Below are positions 32,123-41,892 of a stretch of DNA of 41,919 bases, one piece after another. The notes under the pieces are model-generated. The model saw only the letters and a list, made by a program, of their open reading frames with translations. It had not been told where the DNA came from and did not search any database. The DNA is taken from assembly GCA_945787125.1 (NCBI GenBank), contig CALZHW010000014.1:1-41919 (forward strand), written 5' to 3'. The DNA is from an uncultured Ectothiorhodospiraceae bacterium. GTDB lineage: Bacteria > Pseudomonadota > Gammaproteobacteria > S012-40. The position numbers and the translations under genes are program-made. The stretch's first letter is position 1; each line of letters opens with the position of its first letter.

Positions 32123-34289
32123 ACCTCCGATCTCTATAAACATTAAGTCTACAGGTGACGATTCATTTAAATAACTATTCGCCCCGTAGAGTAATATTTT
32201 ATAGTTACTGGACTGGTTTAGCTGGGATTTTGGAATTGAAAACTCCACGAATTGTGCATTAACAGTATGCTCTACTGAGTCAATAAGTTGGCCCAACTTT
32301 GACCGTCATCAGTATACTGCCATAGTAGTCTGCCTTCTAGTAGAAATTCAACACCTATTGAGCCAATTTGATGACCAGTATTATAATTCGAATCAGTATC
32401 GATATACGCATCCCAGGCCCAAAGTTTATTTTGAATAATCGCATCGTCGTTCAGTTAAGCGAGATAGATGTTTTCACTGTTTTGCGTAAACCAAAATTGT
32501 CGCCAATCAACCGTGTTAGGTTGTGCGATGTCATCGGGATCAATCCAGAAAGGTAAACCATTCCAGTCGGTTGGATCACCATCTATGGTAATCATCGCAG
32601 GTTGTGGTACGCCGTCAATATCTACTGAGAATGCAACGACACCATAATAAGTGGCATCTGGTTGATTTGAATAATAAACATTTGAAGCTACCTGCGAGTT
32701 TTCTGTCGGGTTAGCAGAATCTCGGGCCGTAATACGTAAATAATAATTACCGCGAGTCAGCATCCAGGGTGCAGAATAAGTTGTGTTTGTCAGACCATAG
32801 TTGCTAAATAATATACTAATTTCGGAAAATCTGGGCTATTGGCTATTGGCTATTGGCTATTGGCTATTGGCTATTTCTATATCATAACTTACGGCATCGC
32901 TTTGTAGATCCACCGAAGCTTCCCAGTTGAGCACTATATTGCTGCCACTTATATAGGGTTGTTCCACATAAAATGGCATGGGGCTATGTTGTACTTTTAG
33001 GAAGCAATCATAATTCATTTGCACTGAATTGATCATTCCCTGATACACCGCATTGTATTCAGCAAACATAGTCTCAGAAGTTAGTTGGTTGGTGGCTAGG
33101 TAGCCGATATCAGGTTCTGAGCTGATAAAGGGAAATGCAAGATTGTAATAACTGGTGGTAAATGCGGCAATTTTCTCTGGTGTGAGATAATTTTCTTTTA
33201 TCTCCAGTACGGCCTTGTTCAAAAGCTCAAGTCCGCCGGGCTGAGATAAAAAACGTCGGCCAAATGCATTGGCCCATAAGTTATGCGGCCCTTGATACGC
33301 CTGGCCGGGAGTATATCCGCCAGCAATCGTTGAGGGAGTCCAGTCGTAACCCCAGGTTGAGTTGAAATCCCAGAGAAGAAAATAAAATTTATCGGTGCCT
33401 TTGGGGTTGTAGAGATAATAATTGGACGTGGTAACGTCGGTATTGCCCATTAGAATAATGACAGCTTCCCAGGTTAAAAAATTATTCAGGTTAAAATGTT
33501 TGTTCAAGACAACGGTTTCAAAGTCATTGTCAGCAGTGCGCGATGATCATCACCTCTTTTTATCTCTAACACGGTTTCAAATACCGCCTCGTCTAGTGGT
33601 GCGCCGAGTTCGTTCAGTAACAGCTCGTCGCGCAGGGTGAAGTCAAAACCGCTGACTTTATAAATGCCAGAGTCTTCGTTCCAATTGCGCCGCGTTAAGT
33701 ATTCCTTTCCTGTATATTCTATATGGGTATAAAATCCATAGTCGGTATTATCAATAAATAAATTGACAAATTGTGTACGTAAACTGGGAAGGTTGGGTAT
33801 GGTTGTCATCATATCGAAACTGAGTTTGTTTCTCACTCGCGTTAAATCGCTGATGTGTTTATTAAGCTGTAAATGTCTTTCTCCGCGCCATAGCTCATCT
33901 TTGCTATCTAGCTATATACGGTAAGATTTTAGCCCTTCGTAGCGGGATGATTAGCCTCTTAGGCGAAGGCTGGCGTTTGATGGCTTGCCGTCATCGGGGA
34001 GATTATCCGCAGTAAAACGAATGAGTATTTCAGGTTCAAAATTATCAGATGTATCGGTATCATTGTTGACATCTTCCAAGGTGCAGCCAGTGTAATCACC
34101 GGGTAAACAAGGCCCGTTGGTGAAAACAGTTGTCGCGTCGATTCTTAATACATCGGGCGGGGTGGGGTAGTATATTCAGGCAAGCTCCTGAATGTCATCA
34201 GGCAGCGGTTAAAACACGGTAGCGTGAGCACTACTAAAAAACAGATACAGAGATGCTGCCAACCAGCAGTTTTTATGTTTTACAATCAT
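32117..34289 (-). pseudogene. Decayed tandem copy of the CotH-kinase lipoprotein gene
   Basis: Aligned by eye with the open copy at 34538-36226, this copy starts at ATG 34287-34289 (AGGAG upstream) and can be followed to a stop at 32117. It carries in-frame stops in the N-terminal third (after HATVF, after DIQELA, after RLRG and after SYRI), a deletion and frameshift near 33507 (GDDHRALL runs into TLKPLS), a heptamer expansion at 32834-32875, a TAA near 32455 and a one-base shift near 32283. Beyond the end of the open copy it still encodes a C-terminal domain (TIDGDPTDWNGLPFWID...LWAWDAYIDTDSNYN) resembling family 9 carbohydrate-binding or DOMON-like folds. Confidence 0.88.
32834..32875. repeat. 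Heptanucleotide tandem repeat, six exact copies
   Basis: GGCTATT repeated six times inside the CotH pseudogene, at the place matching IATMPGF of the open copy. On the coding strand the unit is AATAGCC; three or more units always create TAG in the frame that enters, so the expansion closes the gene whatever its copy number above two. Confidence 0.95.
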
Positions 34290-34331
34290 CCTTGGTGCTC
34301 CTTTATCCTTGATTTAAAATCTAAATAACAT

Positions 34332-34525
34332 CACTCACAATCGGAGTTCAAAGTATTTCCCGCAATCAGCGCTCATAGTGGCAAGGCCTTATCGAGAGTG
34401 TTGGCAGCATGGATGCTGCCGTCAAGCCTATAGGGATATATTCACGGCGTCTCTTGATAAGGTCTTGCCGCTATGGGTGCTGGAAGGTGCTACTTTTGCT
34501 ACCTTGTTCTCCTAAGCTGTGAGTA
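34332..34525. repeat. Family C element between the two CotH copies
   Basis: ACTCACAATCGGAGTTCAAA at the left, the central GGCAGCATGGATGCTGCC hairpin and the TATAGG/CTATGG arm remnants place it firmly in family C; the right end (GCTGTGAGTA) has drifted. It starts 12 bases after the stop of the open CotH gene and stops just before the start of the decayed copy, exactly where the C-terminal domain of the open copy would lie. Confidence 0.85.
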
Positions 34526-34537
34526 TTTCGCAATTCA

Positions 34538-36226
34538 TTATTGTGCGCCGTTTATATCAACGGAAAACGCGACGACTCCATAATGGGTCTTGCTCGGCCC
34601 CTCGGTGTAGTATTCATTGGCAGCCACTTGCCAATTTTCTGTTGGGTAGGCTGAGTCTCTGGCGGTGATTTTTAAATAATAATCACCGCGCGCTAACATC
34701 CAGGGTGTGGAATAAGAGGAATTCGTTAGATTTCTTATACTGAACTTTATGCTGTCTTCCGCGAAGCCTGGCATAGTTGCTATGTCAACGTCATAGCTTA
34801 CTGCATCGCCTTGTAGATCCACCGCAGCTTCCCAGTTGAGTATTATATTATCCTCACTCAAATACGGTTGCTCGACATTAAATGGCATTGGGCTATGTTG
34901 AACTTTTAAAAATCGATCATAATTTTTTTGCACTGACTCAATCATGCCTTCATAAACTGTATCGTATTCAACAAACATGGAGTCAAAAGTTTTTTGGTTG
35001 GTGGCAAGATATCCGATATCAGGTTCTGAGGTGACAAATGGAAAGACAAGATTGTAATAACTTGAAGTGAGCGCTGCGATTTTTTCTGGTGTGAGATACT
35101 TTTCTTTTATCTCGAGCACGGCCTCGTTCAATAGGTCAAGCCCGTTAGGTTGAGACAAAAAACGTCGGCCAAAAGTACTTGCCCATAAGTTGTGTGGTCC
35201 TTGATGAGCCTGGCCGGGTGCAAATCCACCAGCGATCGTTGAAGGTGTCCAATCATAACCCCAGGTTGAGCTAAAGTCCCAGGGCAAAAAATAAAACGCT
35301 TCTGTTCCTTTGGGATTGTACAGATAATAATTGGATTTAGTGACGTCGGTATTGCCCATTAATATAATGGCTGCTTCCCAGGCAAGAAAGTTGTTGAGAT
35401 TAAAATGTTTGTTCAAGACGTCGGTTTCAAAGTTATTATTTGCATTGTTTACGGCGTTAAGCATCTTTAGCAGTGCGCGATGGTCATCACCGCGCTTTGT
35501 TTCTAACACGGTTTCAAAAGCCGCTTCATTCAAGGGTGCACCAAGTTCATTCAGCAATAACGCGTCGTGTAGGGTGAAGTCAAAATACTCAGCTTTATAA
35601 ATGCCAGAGTCCTCGTCCCAATTGCGGCGAGTCAAGTACTCTTTTCCGACGTATTCTACATGGGTATAAAATCCATAGTCGGTATTATCAATAAATAAAT
35701 TAACAAATTGAGTGCGCAAACTGGGAAGATTGGGAATGGCCGCCATCATATCGAAACTGAGTTTGTTTCTCACTCGGGTGAAATCGCTGGCATGTTTATT
35801 AAGTTGCAGGCGTCTTTCGCCGCGCCAAAGAGCATCTTTGCTGTCAAGTTTGATACGGTAAGATTTAATCCCTTCGTGCCGAGCTGACTGGCCTCTGAGG
35901 CGAAAGCTTGCATTTGATGGCTTGCTGTCATCGGGGAAATCATCTGCAGTAAATTGTATAATTAGTTCTGGTTCAAAGTCATCAGTTGTATCGGTATCAT
36001 TGTTGACATCCTCCAAGGTGCAGCCAGTGTAATCACCTGGCACACAAGGTCCATTAGGCGTTACTGTTTTTACATCTACTCTTATTACGTCAGGCGGTGA
36101 TGAGTAATAAATTCCGGCAGGTTCTTGTATGTCATTAGGTAACGGCTGGTTTTCAGTCGTCTCAGAGCAACCTAAAGATAGGCACAGTGGGATTGCCAGT
36201 AAGTAGTTTTTATTATTTTTGTTCAT
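34538..36226 (-). CDS. CotH-family secreted kinase-like lipoprotein
   Basis: 562 residues. A short hydrophobic leader ends in LSLGC20, a lipobox-like site, so a lipoprotein is likely. CotH features follow: SFRLRGQSARHEGIKSYRIK (108-126), RRLQLNKHASDFTRVRNKLS (138-157), FVNLFIDNTDYGFYTHVEYV (174-193), GNTDVTKSNYYLY (291-303) and FLPWDFSSTWG (313-323), whose D317 matches the metal-binding aspartate of the atypical kinase fold. Known CotH proteins phosphorylate secreted proteins; the bacterial lipoprotein members are mostly uncharacterised. An Ig-like/fibronectin segment (about 425-555) ends the protein. Compared with its decayed sister it lacks a C-terminal carbohydrate-binding-like domain, so this gene may itself be 3'-truncated. 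Confidence 0.85.
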   Translation of the reverse strand: MNKNNKNYLLAIPLCLSLGCSETTENQPLPNDIQEPAGIYYSSPPDVIRVDVKTVTPNGPCVPGDYTGCTLEDVNNDTDTTDDFEPELIIQFTADDFPDDSKPSNASFRLRGQSARHEGIKSYRIKLDSKDALWRGERRLQLNKHASDFTRVRNKLSFDMMAAIPNLPSLRTQFVNLFIDNTDYGFYTHVEYVGKEYLTRRNWDEDSGIYKAEYFDFTLHDALLLNELGAPLNEAAFETVLETKRGDDHRALLKMLNAVNNANNNFETDVLNKHFNLNNFLAWEAAIILMGNTDVTKSNYYLYNPKGTEAFYFLPWDFSSTWGYDWTPSTIAGGFAPGQAHQGPHNLWASTFGRRFLSQPNGLDLLNEAVLEIKEKYLTPEKIAALTSSYYNLVFPFVTSEPDIGYLATNQKTFDSMFVEYDTVYEGMIESVQKNYDRFLKVQHSPMPFNVEQPYLSEDNIILNWEAAVDLQGDAVSYDVDIATMPGFAEDSIKFSIRNLTNSSYSTPWMLARGDYYLKITARDSAYPTENWQVAANEYYTEGPSKTHYGVVAFSVDINGAQ

Positions 36227-36540
36227 CTTTAAGATGCCCTTTAATTATGTAATTTGAATAAAGACGCAGCCACATAAAAACAAGCTTTTTGACTAGTCCG
36301 TTGTTCGGTATTAGCGATTAATTAGTGTGATTAGAGTGTGCGTACCGTGTGCTGTTGCACATCTTTTGTTTATTTATTTGGGTTGTTTTTGCTCGAAAAC
36401 TAATTCGAAAACAAAATTGATTATAGCGTCGAAAAAGGAAAATACCAATATATATGAGTATATATGAGTCAGTATTGAGTGATATTCATTAAAATAACTT
36501 TTTACATATATCTATCTAGGGGAGTGCATATCTTAAGTCT
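36227..36540. other. AT-rich divergent spacer
   Basis: Lies between the CotH gene and the dipeptidase gene and must hold both promoters. ATATATGAGT occurs twice in tandem near 36451-36470. AGGGGAG at 36518-36524 is the nearest ribosome-binding-like site for the dipeptidase. No gene seen. Confidence 0.4.
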
Positions 36541-37764
36541 TTGTACTATATTGTGTTTATGACTAGAATTCGAGTATTTTTACTGATTACCTTATTATTC
36601 TTACTTGTTTTTATTGGCTTATTCTTTACTGTGTTGCCATCTATTGTAGACAAGCAAATTAATTCAGTCACAGGGCTTGGTTTGTTACCCATCGATAGCA
36701 AAGTAACTCAGCTGCATGAACAGCTTATAATTGCAGACCTGCATGCAGACAGTCTCTTGTGGGGACGAGACTTAAATGAATGGGGTGAACGGGGAGCGGT
36801 TGATTTTCCGCGTATGCGAGCGGGTAATCATGCCCTGCAGGTTTTTTCTGCCGTCACCAAAGTGCCGCGTGGCATTAATATAAACCGTAACAAAGATGAC
36901 TCAGATAATATTTTGCTATTGGCGCTTGCACAGCGTTGGCCCTGGTCAACCTATAATAACTTGAGCGAGCGAGCTCTTTATCAAGCCAGTCGATTGCAGG
37001 ATATGGCGGTGAATTCAAAGGGTGATTTTCAAATTATTACTCATCGCGCGGGGTTGAAAGAGTTTTTGCAGCGCCGAACAACACAGCCTGAACTTGTCGG
37101 CGGAATCCTTGCCATCGAAGGCGCACATGCGCTGCGGGGCAATATGGAATACCTAAAGAAATTTTCAGCAGCAGGGTATCGAATGATGTCACCGACACAT
37201 ATTGTCGATAATGCTGTAGGTGGCAGTGCGCACGGCTGGATCAAAGGCGGCCTGAGTGATTTTGGTCGACAATGGGTTAAAGCAATGAATCAGGCCTGCA
37301 TGATCATTGACCTTGCACATTCCTCGAAAACGGTTTTTGAGGAAGTGCTGGATTTAACGACTCACCCCGTTGTCGTTTCACACACGGGAGTAAAAGGCAC
37401 GTGTGACAATAATCGTAATCTTTCCGATACACAGCTGCGGCAAGTGGCCGCAAATGAGGGTTTGATCGGCATCGGTTTTTGGTCCCTTGCTACCTGTGGC
37501 GATACGCCCACGGACATCGCCCAGGCAATAAAATATGCGATAGGAATTGCCGGGATCAAACATGTTGCGCTTGGCTCAGATTTTGATGGCGCAGTTGCCG
37601 TTCCCTTCGACAGCAGTGGACTGATTCAACTGACGCAGGCATTAAAAAACGAAGGGCTTACATCTTCGCAAATTAAAGCGGTGATGGGCGATAATATGCT
37701 GAAATTTCTGTTGGATAATTTGGGTGAAGAGTCTTGTTACTTAGCTCAAGTTTCGGCGTTATAA
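36541..37764 (+). CDS. Membrane dipeptidase (peptidase M19)
   Basis: 407 residues from TTG. An N-terminal membrane anchor (about 8-32) is followed by the M19 barrel: zinc ligands H68-A-D70 in IADLHADSL, the bridging glutamate in ILAIEGAHALRG (near 195), histidine in VVVSHTGVKG (near 280), and GSDFDGA near 348. Family enzymes cleave dipeptides, including those with D-residues. The active site probably faces the periplasm. Start choice is uncertain: TTG at 36541 is 16 bases from AGGGGAG, while the ATG at 36559 has no site. The last codon and stop, TTATAA, coincide with a family C end. Confidence 0.9.
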   Translation: MYYIVFMTRIRVFLLITLLFLLVFIGLFFTVLPSIVDKQINSVTGLGLLPIDSKVTQLHEQLIIADLHADSLLWGRDLNEWGERGAVDFPRMRAGNHALQVFSAVTKVPRGININRNKDDSDNILLLALAQRWPWSTYNNLSERALYQASRLQDMAVNSKGDFQIITHRAGLKEFLQRRTTQPELVGGILAIEGAHALRGNMEYLKKFSAAGYRMMSPTHIVDNAVGGSAHGWIKGGLSDFGRQWVKAMNQACMIIDLAHSSKTVFEEVLDLTTHPVVVSHTGVKGTCDNNRNLSDTQLRQVAANEGLIGIGFWSLATCGDTPTDIAQAIKYAIGIAGIKHVALGSDFDGAVAVPFDSSGLIQLTQALKNEGLTSSQIKAVMGDNMLKFLLDNLGEESCYLAQVSAL

Positions 37765-37890
37765 TTTGTTAAAGTGCCACCTTCCAGCACCCGTAGCGAC
37801 AACACCTTACCGAGAGACGCCGTGAATACGTCCATGTAGGCTTGACGGAAGCATTCATGCTGCCAACACTCTCGATAATGCCTTGCCACT
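37759..37890 (-). repeat. Family C element overlapping the dipeptidase stop
   Basis: Inverted relative to 1647-1846. Begins with TTATAA, then GTGCCACCTTCCAGCACCCG, CTTACCGAGAGACGCCGTG, a damaged centre (GGAAGCATTCATGCTGCC) and CAACACTCTCGATAATGCC; both outer inverted ends are mostly deleted. Confidence 0.8.
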
Positions 37891-38194
37891 TATCTGTTTT
37901 TTCCTTGACGTTTCCACTTCCTATCCATCATCAGTCATTCTTAAGTCAGAATTAAATTCTGCTTTATTTAAACCCGAATTGCGAATTTTCGTCGTGCGAA
38001 AAAAACCGATTTCGTTGATTGACGCAGATTTAATGATAAATCGAAAAAGTACTTTTAAACAACTGCCTGTTGATGGTTTAATACTCACGTATTCACTTTG
38101 CAACATAACATTTCATCATCTCTGAGATATCTCTCCCGAAAATACTCCGCACCATTGCAGAAGTCCTTTTTTGGCATGAGGTCATAAAAATAAT
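37891..38194. other. Spacer before the TSP3 lipoprotein gene
   Basis: AT-rich, no open frame I would call a gene on either strand. Presumably carries the promoter of the downstream gene; no clear consensus pair is visible. Confidence 0.35.
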
Positions 38195-41100
38195 ATGAAG
38201 GTAAGAAAACCCATGAAGTTAACATTGGAACAAGTCTCAAGGATTTTAGTCGGCACATTGATGCTCGGATTAGTAGCCTGTGGTGGCGGTGCCGATGATT
38301 TAGAGTTGGCTCCATCACGACCAGTCGTGGATACAGATGGCGACGGTTTATCTGATGCCGATGAAGTCAAATTTGGCACCAATATTTACCTCCAGGATAG
38401 TGATGGCGATGGTTTTCTGGATAAGGAAGAGGTTGATAATTGGGATCCGTTTAGCGCAGCGCATTTACGCTTCAATCCTCTGGTGGCGGATGTTCCAAGA
38501 ATTCGTTTGCAAAGCCTGGCAATACCAGTCATCCAACTTTTTGCAACGACCGATGATTCCGCAGTGATTAATAAAGGCATGACAGATGAACAAACCGTTG
38601 AAGTCAGCGTCAGCATCGATCGAGCACGGACAAACGCCTTTATTATCGAAGAGCAGCATGCAGTCAATGTTAATACCAAGCTGCAAAAGAGTAGTTCGAT
38701 TGCTGCGGGGGAGGTGCACGCTTTATATGAGTATCAATACACTGATACCACGATAGAAACGCATTATTGGAATGAACAGCTTGCAGAATCTAATCGTCAG
38801 GCAAGTGCGGATTATTATGCGCTGCTTCGCACAGCAGCAGTGACCCGTAAAGGCGGAGAGATTAAAATTCTAATGGGTTTGTTAAATGATGGTGATGTCA
38901 ACTATACATTAACAAACATGGATTTGAACGCGTATATGGAAAATCCTCAGCGGCCTGGGGAGTGGGTCTCGATAGGCACATTGAAACACGAGGGTCCTAT
39001 GAGTTTTACACCAACACCACTTGGCCATTTAGACAATCCAGGCAATCCAACGCCAGCTGATTTCATTCCTTTTAGTTTTGTTTATACAGCAGATGATAAC
39101 CCGCAAGCAATCAGCCGTATATTGGATAATTCCAATCAATTGGTTTTACAACCGACTAATTTGTCGTTAACCGGACAACGTGCCGATGTTGATTTGAATT
39201 TGGCGGCACAAAATATTCGGGTAAGAACAGCCGAGGTGATAATCGATTTTGGCGACAGTCAATCTTTGCAATCCAAACGTTATCGGGTGGCCATAGATAA
39301 CGGTGATGGCGATACGCTCAGCTTTCCCGACTTAATGAAAAGTCGTTTGAATTTCGACTATGAATTTTCTGTGCAGTCATTTCCTGGCACGACGGTCGCT
39401 CATAATGGCTTGACCGCTGTGCGCTCGTTAGCAATGGACAGCGACAAAAAACGTTATTGGTTGCTTACCCACACATTTGCCGTGCCTGGCGAAGAGGCGA
39501 ATATCTCAGAAACCAGGCTATATAATATTTTGTCCGCAAGCTATCGAGCAAGCGATATCGTGTTGCGGCGAGGTGATGTTTTGCATTTGCTTTATATCAC
39601 GGATACTGACCTTGATGGCTTGAGTGATCGACGGGAAATACTCAAAGGCACCGATGCAGAAGTGGCCGATACAGACGCAGATGGATTGACTGATGCGCAA
39701 GAGGTTTACGGATGGCTCACGAATCTTGCGGATGCTCCTGGTATGGTCTGCAATTCTGGTGATGGTCTATTACTGGTATTCTCAAATCCGCTTCTGTCAG
39801 ACACTGATGCAGATGGAAAGAATGACAATGTTCATTTTGATGATTGTTCTAATCCCCAGGGCACGCTTAAGGTGAGTGCTGGTGCATCGCAACTCGTCAG
39901 CCAATCTGAAAACGTCACTCTGACCGTTGAGACAGCGAATAGCCAGAATCACTCAACGCTGAGTTATCATTGGCTGCAAACCAGTGGTCTATCAGTGGGG
40001 CAACTCGAAAATAAAGCGACAATACACTTTAAAGCACCGGCTGAAGTAAGCAACCTTCAATTTGTGGTTACCGTCACTGGCGCTGGCACGGATCAGCCAA
40101 ATAGTAGAGCAACTGATGAGGTTGCAGTATTTGTCGCCAGAGATAAATCCGCGGCGGTGTTTGTTGACGCCGATATTGGGCACGATGTTGATAACAGTGG
40201 TTTGAGTACTGAATATCCGTTGAAAACCATCGGACGTGCGTTGGAAGCCGAGTTTTCCGGCGCAGATATTTATCTCAATACACCGGATAGTGGCACATAT
40301 GAGTTATCAGATACGATTGTATTGCCCGCTACTGCTAACTTATATGGAGGATTTAATACAAACTGGGCTCATGACCCCGCTGCGGCACCAACACCCATAA
40401 TTGTGCATCAGGCAACGGCATTGCGCCTGGAGAATTTCAGCGACAAAATCATTAGCGGCATTCGCATAAAAGCACTTGCACCGGTATCTAGCAAAGTGAA
40501 TTCGCAGGCGATCTATGTCAATAATGGCGGCAATTTATTATTCGATAGCGTCATCGCTCAAGGTTCTGACCTGATGCCTGTGCGTGCTGACGTCGCAGCA
40601 TATAGTGCGGCTTCCAGTTATGGTGTAGTTGCCAGGAACTTATCCCGCCTTGATGTCATTAATAGCACCATTAGTGCAGGCAAAGGCGCTGATGGTCTAC
40701 CGGGGCAAGCCGGAGTATCCGGCAGGAAAGGTGACGATGGCAGTCATGCTGACGGGCGTGATGGAGGTGCTGGTGGCGCAAGCCATAATGGTGAAGACGG
40801 TGGTTCTGGTGGAGATGCAGAAAAACGTGCGAACTGTGTTGGCGGAGAAGCTGGAGACACAGGTAACGATAGTATAAGCAATACAGGCACCATTAATGGC
40901 GGAAGCGCGGGCAGTGGAGGTACTACAAGATTGCGATTTTTTTCTTGTGAGGTTATTGTTGCTGGCAATGGAGATTCTGTAAATACCACGGCTAAAACGG
41001 GTGCTGAAGGTACAGCCGCGTTTAACTCCTTTATTTTTGTCGACGGTTATTTTCAACCGGCACCGGGTGTTTCCGCAGGAACTCAGGCCATGGGTGGTGC

Positions 41101-41668
41101 TGGTGGTGGCGGGGGCGGCAGTGGTTCCGGTTGGGATGATATTCAAGGTGGCGGTGGCGGCGGCGGTGGTGAAGGCGGCGAAGGGGGTCATGGCGGCAAG
41201 GTAGGTCAGGGTGCTGGCGGTTCATTCGGTTTAGCATTATCCGCTGTTGATTTTGTGGCTATCAATAATAGCTCGATCAGTAGCGCAAACGGTGGAACGG
41301 GCGGTGCAGGTGGCAACGGTGGCAGTGGTGGTGAAGGCGGCAATGGTGGCGCAGGTGCTAACAGTGATTTGCGCCAAGGTGGTTCAGGCGGTTTTGGTGG
41401 TCGTGGTGGCACCGGCGGTGCCGGTGGCGGTGGTGCGGGTGGTTCGGTCGCTGCGATATTGTTGTTAGATGGCAGCAATCTCGACCTTTTAAACTCCAAG
41501 CTAATCACTACCGATGCGGGTAATGGTTCAAATCCCAATCCGGGTCAAGGCGGCTGGAACTACAGCATCTATATTGATAGCAGCACAATCAGTCGAAATA
41601 ATGGTAATAGTTATCACATTGGTAATGTGGGTAACGGTGCTGAGGTCGCTGCAGAGAGCAGTCCGTGA
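38195..41668 (+). CDS. Surface lipoprotein with thrombospondin type 3 repeats and glycine-rich C terminus
   Basis: 1157 residues. Signal peptide with lipobox L26-V-A-C29, then GGGADD. Calcium-binding TSP3-type repeats at about 46-85 (DTDGDGLSDADEV and DSDGDGFLDKEEV) and again at about 469-545. Between them lies a large unassigned region (90-465). An Ig/PKD-like segment follows (about 555-645), then a likely parallel beta-helix start (about 655-825, YPLKTIGRAL...), interrupted and followed by glycine-rich, partly collagen-like blocks (829-885, 965-1010, 1030-1085). The acidic repeats and lipobox fit an outer-membrane protein exposed to calcium. The role is unknown; adhesion or matrix is inference. 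Start may be the ATG at 38213, which has AAGG upstream. No family name recognised for the whole architecture. Confidence 0.85.
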   Translation: MKVRKPMKLTLEQVSRILVGTLMLGLVACGGGADDLELAPSRPVVDTDGDGLSDADEVKFGTNIYLQDSDGDGFLDKEEVDNWDPFSAAHLRFNPLVADVPRIRLQSLAIPVIQLFATTDDSAVINKGMTDEQTVEVSVSIDRARTNAFIIEEQHAVNVNTKLQKSSSIAAGEVHALYEYQYTDTTIETHYWNEQLAESNRQASADYYALLRTAAVTRKGGEIKILMGLLNDGDVNYTLTNMDLNAYMENPQRPGEWVSIGTLKHEGPMSFTPTPLGHLDNPGNPTPADFIPFSFVYTADDNPQAISRILDNSNQLVLQPTNLSLTGQRADVDLNLAAQNIRVRTAEVIIDFGDSQSLQSKRYRVAIDNGDGDTLSFPDLMKSRLNFDYEFSVQSFPGTTVAHNGLTAVRSLAMDSDKKRYWLLTHTFAVPGEEANISETRLYNILSASYRASDIVLRRGDVLHLLYITDTDLDGLSDRREILKGTDAEVADTDADGLTDAQEVYGWLTNLADAPGMVCNSGDGLLLVFSNPLLSDTDADGKNDNVHFDDCSNPQGTLKVSAGASQLVSQSENVTLTVETANSQNHSTLSYHWLQTSGLSVGQLENKATIHFKAPAEVSNLQFVVTVTGAGTDQPNSRATDEVAVFVARDKSAAVFVDADIGHDVDNSGLSTEYPLKTIGRALEAEFSGADIYLNTPDSGTYELSDTIVLPATANLYGGFNTNWAHDPAAAPTPIIVHQATALRLENFSDKIISGIRIKALAPVSSKVNSQAIYVNNGGNLLFDSVIAQGSDLMPVRADVAAYSAASSYGVVARNLSRLDVINSTISAGKGADGLPGQAGVSGRKGDDGSHADGRDGGAGGASHNGEDGGSGGDAEKRANCVGGEAGDTGNDSISNTGTINGGSAGSGGTTRLRFFSCEVIVAGNGDSVNTTAKTGAEGTAAFNSFIFVDGYFQPAPGVSAGTQAMGGAGGGGGGSGSGWDDIQGGGGGGGGEGGEGGHGGKVGQGAGGSFGLALSAVDFVAINNSSISSANGGTGGAGGNGGSGGEGGNGGAGANSDLRQGGSGGFGGRGGTGGAGGGGAGGSVAAILLLDGSNLDLLNSKLITTDAGNGSNPNPGQGGWNYSIYIDSSTISRNNGNSYHIGNVGNGAEVAAESSP

Positions 41669-41703
41669 TATTTTATATGCAGCGCCTGCTAAATCGTTAA
41701 ATA

Positions 41704-41892
41704 CTCACAATCGGAATTCAAAATGAAAAAAGTGCCACCTTCCAGCACCCGCAGCGGCAAGACATTACCGAGAGACGTCGTGAATACGTCCTTGTAGACT
41801 TGACGGCAGCGTCCCTGCTGCCAACACTCTCGATAATGTCTTGCCACTACGAGCGCTGATTCTGGGGAATAGTTTGAGCTCCGATTGTGAAT
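41704..41892 (-). repeat. Family C element flanked by 14-bp direct repeats
   Basis: CTCACAATCGGAATTCAAA at the left and the inverted TCACAATCGGAGCTCAAA at the right bound a copy inverted relative to 1647-1846. The 14-mer TAAATCGTTAAATA occurs on both sides (41690-41703 and 41893-41906), as expected for a target-site duplication. It sits 35 bases after the lipoprotein stop. Confidence 0.9.

Noticed and set aside
32834..32875. Possible CRISPR or similar array
   Set aside because: Seven-base units with no spacers; it is a simple tandem repeat. No spaced direct repeats occur anywhere in the window.
41080..41450. Tandem DNA repeats in the glycine-rich region as a possible mobile or regulatory array
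   Set aside because: Low-complexity GGY coding explains the pattern; units vary in length and follow codons.
40697..41538. Long antisense frames rich in proline, alanine or threonine
   Set aside because: Mirror images of the glycine-rich coding blocks; GGY codons on one strand give such frames on the other.
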